From assembly GCF_011075055.1 (NCBI RefSeq), contig NC_058153.1, positions 7,254,001 through 7,318,000 on the forward strand: DNA of 64,000 bases, given 5' to 3'. The translations under genes and the position numbers were made by a program. Below the pieces are notes generated by a model. The model was not told where the DNA came from. It did no database searches and worked only from the letters and a program-made list of their open reading frames with translations. This document shows, one piece after another, positions 59,899-64,000 of the stretch (the stretch's first letter is position 1; each line of letters opens with the position of its first letter). The stretch comes from Mangifera indica (Eukaryota; Streptophyta; Magnoliopsida; Sapindales; Anacardiaceae).

Positions 59899-60464
59899 GG
59901 ACCATATAGAAAAGGGATGATAAAATGTCTAATTTGAAACTATAATTTTAGGTATAGATGATCCTTTTGGTTATTATAGGTAGCTTAGAAGTTCACATAT
60001 ATTTAAGGATCTAACATAAGATTATGCTTTTTGCAAGGATTTGGAGTTTTACTTTTTTCTGCTAGGTGACCTTTTTGGTTATCATATCCTTTCAAGAGTT
60101 TTATTGTCTTCCACAAACTTTGCTAACATCATAGCCATTTTTATGGTTTAGGTGACAGCCACAAACTTTGCTAACATTATATTAAACCTTAAAAATGACT
60201 ACGATGCTAGCAAAGCCTATGGAAGTCAATAAAGCTCTTATAAGGGATATGATAATTAAAGACGTCATTTGATACTAAAGACACCTGGTACAAAAAAGTA
60301 GAACTCCAAATCCTTGCAATAAGCATAATCTTACATTAGTTAGTTCCTCAAATATATACGAATTCCAAACTTAAGTTTCCTACAACAACCAAAGACATCA
60401 CATGTATCAAAAAGTTTTCTCTTTTCCAAATTAGGCATTTTATCATGCCTTTTTTGTATAGTCC
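59899..60464. repeat. Long inverted repeat (arms about 250-280 bp, 32-bp spacer)
   Basis: 59899-60150 is an imperfect reverse complement of 60183-60464. Shared blocks include GATGATAAAATG, AAGATTATGCTT, TTGCAAGGATTTGGAGTT and TTGCTA(A/G)CATC. Identity is roughly 75-80% by eye with small indels. A transcript across it would fold into one long hairpin. The 62-codon minus frame 60348-60536 covers most of the right arm; I do not recognise it. No target duplication was found. Confidence 0.8.
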
Positions 60465-61789
60465 TTGATGATGATTGAAATCTATAGATTGTAAACTAAA
60501 TCCCTTTTTGACGGGCAGTATACTTATTATTAACATTCAAGGTAAAGATTATGACTTTGTTGTGTGTGAACGAGATAATTGAATTCCAATAATGTTTCTC
60601 ACTAAAATGTTAATATAACTTTGTCGTAATGTGCAATGAGTAGCTCGAGATATTATTGTCAATAAATATACACACATTTAAGAAATTGAATCGATACGAT
60701 GCTTCATTATCGAGTAGTATTTATAACTAACATTGTAGTTATATTTAGTATAACGAGAGAGTTATGATCAATCAATCCAGGGCTGGAAGAGTGCATAGGG
60801 CTGAAACCGTTCATCAATATATATAACATACATCACAGAGCATGAAATAATGATTTATTTTTGCTCCAAGCTTCATCTTCATAATTTTCTTTTATGAGTT
60901 TTTCTGTGTGCTATATATTAATAATGTTGCTAATATATCATACGTTTAATTTTAATCCTGAAAACATTTATATGTATGATGCTGCTTAATTATCCGGCAG
61001 TCATGTATTAATAATATTGAAAGAAAGTTTATGGAATACATAGATAGATAGTAGATTGATTGATAGAAAGATATAAATCTTCGGATTATAGAAAAAAAAA
61101 TAATGATCGTTTATAGTAGCTCATATAGTTATATTAATTAGCAATAATAAAAAGATGATCAAGTCCACTGCTAATATCTTTAAATTGAATCCTCAATAAT
61201 TTAAAGACCAATTGCACATAGAGACTTTTAAATGGAAAAATTGTTTAAATTATGTTCCATGCATTCATCGTGCAAGGGGGAGCACATCCGACTTTTGTTT
61301 TTGGCAAAGTTGATTGCTGTGCATATTGTTACAGGTGTTTGAATTTTCATTATTGATTATACATTCAACACTTATCTTACTTTGTTTTGTCATCAATAAA
61401 AAAAAAAAAAAAAAGAGATTGTTTGACCTTTCGTGTTTTGATGTGACAAAAGAAAGTAAAATGATTGCATAAAATACTAACAATTACTTAAGACAACACT
61501 CATGTCATGACCAATTTGTTTCATGAATGAAAATGTAGGATTTGTGCAAAAAGTGCATGGAACAACTGTTCTACCTAATGGAACACCTGTTCTATTCTCA
61601 ATGTTTGATCATTAAAGAGTTTTAGGGTAGCATGATCATCAAATTGAGATTAAAGCATAAGAAGATAAACTCATGCAACCTCAAGAATAACAAAAGGAAT
61701 CCATATATCCAATGGTGAAGGATGAAGTGAAATGATCGTTAGAGATCGTACCCAATGAGTGAGGATAAGAATTTCATTGAAGAACATAG
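60465..61789. other. Intergenic DNA, no gene seen
   Basis: A poly-A tract lies at 61398-61415. From about 61560, strings such as ACAACTGTTCTACC and ACACCTGTTCTATT recall the SIRE-type element that follows, so copia-derived DNA probably begins before the first clear pol codons. Confidence 0.4.
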
Positions 61790-63310
61790 GCCTTTGTGAC
61801 ATTCTTGTCACAACTAGACCCTAAGAAGGTAGAGGAAGCTCTTGAAGATAAGAGTTGGATGTTTACAATGCACGAGGAATTGGATCAATTTAAGATAAAT
61901 AAAGTATGGGACCTAGTTCCAAAGCCATCGGATCATCCCACCATAGACAAAAAATGGGTATATCAAAGCAAAGCAGATAAAGTTGGTGTTGTTGTAAAAA
62001 ACAAAGATAGACTAGTTGCTCAAGGTTACTCTTAAGAGAAAGATATCATTTTCGATGAAACCTATGCTCCCATAGCTAAACTAGAAGATATTAGAATATT
62101 ACTTGTTTATGCATATTATTTAGATTGTAAATCATTTCAAATGGATGTTAAAAATGTTTTTCAAAGTGGTTTTATACAAGAGGAGGTATATGTTGAATAA
62201 ACTCTCGATTTTGAAAATCATGAATTTTCAAACCATGTTTTTAAACTTACAAAACCTCCTTATAAATTGAAGCAAGCTCCTAGAACTTGGTATAAAAGAT
62301 TGATAATTTTCTTATTGAAAATAGTTTTACAAAGGAAAAGGTGGATACTACATTATTTATAAAAAGACATAAGTATGATATTTTAATAGTCTAATTTTAT
62401 GTGGATGACATCATTTTCGGTGTTACTAATAAATCTCTATGTAAAGAGTTTTCTAAGATGATGTAAGAGAATTTGAAATGAATATGATAGAGGAACTCAA
62501 CTACTTTCTTGGTCTTCAAATCAAACAATTCAATGAGGGAATTTTGCTTAACCAATCAAGATATGTGAAGAACCTCCTTAAAAGATTCAATATGTGTGAT
62601 GCAAATGAGCTACCCACTCTCATGAGCGCTTGAATCAAGCTATATGTGAATGAGGGAGGTAAAAGTGTTGATATTAAAGCATATAGAAGCATGATATATG
62701 CATTATTACATTTAACAACATCTAGAGCTAATATCATGTTTAGTATATATACGTGTATTAGATTTCAAGCCAATCCCAAGGTATCGTACTTAAATGTCTT
62801 GAAAAGAATTTTTAGATACCTTAAGAGCACATTCAACATTGGTTTGTGGTATCATAAGGAATCTTCATTTGAAGTAAGGGCATTTTCAGACATCAATTTT
62901 GAGGGATATAGGATTGATAGAAAAAACAGAAGTGGCACTTATCAATTTTTAGGAAATAGGTTAGTCTCCTGGTTTTTAAAGAAACAAAACTCAATGGAAA
63001 CTTCTACTATAGAAGTCAAATACTTTTTCATAACTAGTTGTTGTGCACAACTTTCAAGGAAGAGACAAGAATTAACGGATTTTGATTTTAAAATAAAAAA
63101 TATTCTAATATTTTGTGACAATACAAGTGTCATCTAACTTTATAAAATTCTTATCTTGCATTTTAGAACAAAACATATAGACAATAGGCATAATTTTTTG
63201 CATGATTATATTAGCAAAAGTGATATCAAAATTGAACTTATTGATACAACTAATTAACTTGTTAATATTTTTGCCAAACCATTTGATAAAGATAGATTTT
63301 TTCATTAATG
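61790..63310 (+). pseudogene. SIRE-type copia pol remnant (RT-RNase H)
   Basis: 61796-62035 reads FLSQLDPKKVEEALEDKSW, then NKVWDLVPKP, KKWVYQSKAD and RLVAQGYS, the start of SIRE-lineage reverse transcriptase. After a stop at 62033-62035 the frame continues: DETYAPIAKLEDIRILL, FQMDVKNVF, the KQAPRTWYKR block near 62270 and the FYVDDIIFG catalytic motif near 62397. A shift follows, then FFLGLQIKQ. RNase H occupies 62646-63137 (GGKSVDIKAYRSMIYALLHL, IFRYLKSTFNIGLWYHKESS, GTYQFLGNRLVSW, SCCAQLSRK, FCDNTSVI). The tail IFAKPFDKDRFF ends near 63300. The RNase H Asp-containing SDSDFAG block reads SDINFEG. Stops and shifts rule out function. Gag and integrase are absent from the window. Confidence 0.85.
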
Positions 63311-64000
63311 ATCAACTTGTTGATGATTCCATAAGAAAAGGTCCCATTTCCCAAGTCATTTGATGTTTTTCTTAAGTTTGAAAAAAAAATCAAGGTCAAA
63401 TCTAGAACACTTGTTTTTGAAGAAGAACTTTTATTTCAGCTCAAAGAATAAAATAGAGAAGTTAACAAAATTAGTGACGTATTACAATTTCTTAAAAGAA
63501 ATCCTAGGTTTGAATCTCTCTTATGCTTATGAAACTCTTTAATTAATTACTTACTAAAAATAAAAATATAAAAAACAAGCCCCTTTCAGGGAAGTCATTA
63601 AAGAGTTTAGACTAAATGAAGAAAAATTGAAGTTTAAGTTTAGAAATGTTCTAGGTTTGAAACGATCGTACTTCAAGGAGCTTTCAAGCCATTTCACAAA
63701 GAACAAGATTGCTCTATTTAATCATTCATCATTTTGAAAAAAATTAAAGAAAAAGTAAACTCAAAGCAAAATCCCCGTTTGTGTATTGGAACGCTTGTTC
63801 CTCAAGAATAAAGCCAAATAAAATTGATTATTAGAGAGTTGATTGAAGATCTTCATTTAGAAAATTAAATTTTTTGTTCAAGAATAACTGTTCTTGGAAA
63901 AGGGAACGCTTGTTCCAGGGGAATCTATGCTAGAATTCAGTGATCTTTCTTGAGTCAAGGACTTTATTCAAGGCCAAAAGAGTATCTCGCATTGGAGGTA
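63311..64000. other. Region after the SIRE-type pol remnant
   Basis: No LTR start is clear. GGAACGCTTGTTCC (63789 and 63904) and CTGTTCTTGG strings echo the ACTGTTCT motifs before the pol remnant and may belong to the same element's 3' non-coding part. The 60-codon frame 63360-63542 is unassigned. Confidence 0.4.

Overview
This window is AT-rich nuclear DNA of a flowering plant, probably a eudicot. It contains an intron-bearing P1B-type heavy-metal ATPase gene, MIR169-type hairpins and typical plant transposons (Ty1/copia of Tork/Tnt1 and SIRE type, Ty3/gypsy, hAT, Mutator, CACTA-like and several MITEs). I could not identify the species. Coding density is very low: one recognisable host protein gene and two probable microRNA genes sit in about 64 kb that is otherwise largely transposon-derived.

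Layout. (1) 1-7952 holds the 3' seven exons of an HMA2/HMA4-like Zn/Cd ATPase on the + strand; its first exons lie beyond the left edge or are lost. Its third visible intron is about 3.1 kb, carries a duplicated piece of the preceding exon and has been enlarged by LTR-like repeats. (2) 7953-12002 is intergenic, with dispersed repeats and a tandem duplication. (3) 12003-15953 looks like a solo LTR interrupted by a 2.87-kb hAT element with perfect 8-bp target-site duplications and a decayed transposase. (4) 15954-19227 holds diverged tandem repeats, a palindromic MITE and unassigned DNA. (5) 19228-23810 is a decayed Mutator-like element: a 147-bp tandem array, a truncated transposase, an antisense DUF1985 (Ulp1-protease-associated) fragment and a 118-bp tandem array. 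(6) 23900-28753 is a Tork/Tnt1-like copia element with an intact 3' LTR and an uninterrupted reverse transcriptase-RNase H frame but a broken gag and integrase. (7) 30566-30681 is a MIR169-type hairpin with a TATA box; a paralogue lies at 54870-55022. (8) 32030-37769 is a patchwork of LTR fragments. (9) 37770-45060 is an old Ty3/gypsy element with both LTRs, one of which carries a near-identical 582-bp internal tandem duplication. (10) 45061-53664 holds nested copia and gypsy remnants. (11) 55494-60464 holds several MITE-like elements and a long foldback. (12) 61790-63310 is a degenerate SIRE-type copia pol fragment.

The functional genes are the HMA ATPase, predicted to export Zn/Cd using ATP and to bind metal with its Cys/His-rich tail, and the MIR169-type pair, whose family normally silences NF-YA transcription factor mRNAs. 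Nothing in the window links the two. The most interesting items are the two MIR169-type loci with shared promoter sequence, the Mutator/DUF1985 chimera, the exon relic and 16-residue tail repeats of the HMA gene, the LTR-internal tandem duplication, the 59.9-60.5 kb foldback, and a family of about six related palindromic MITEs.
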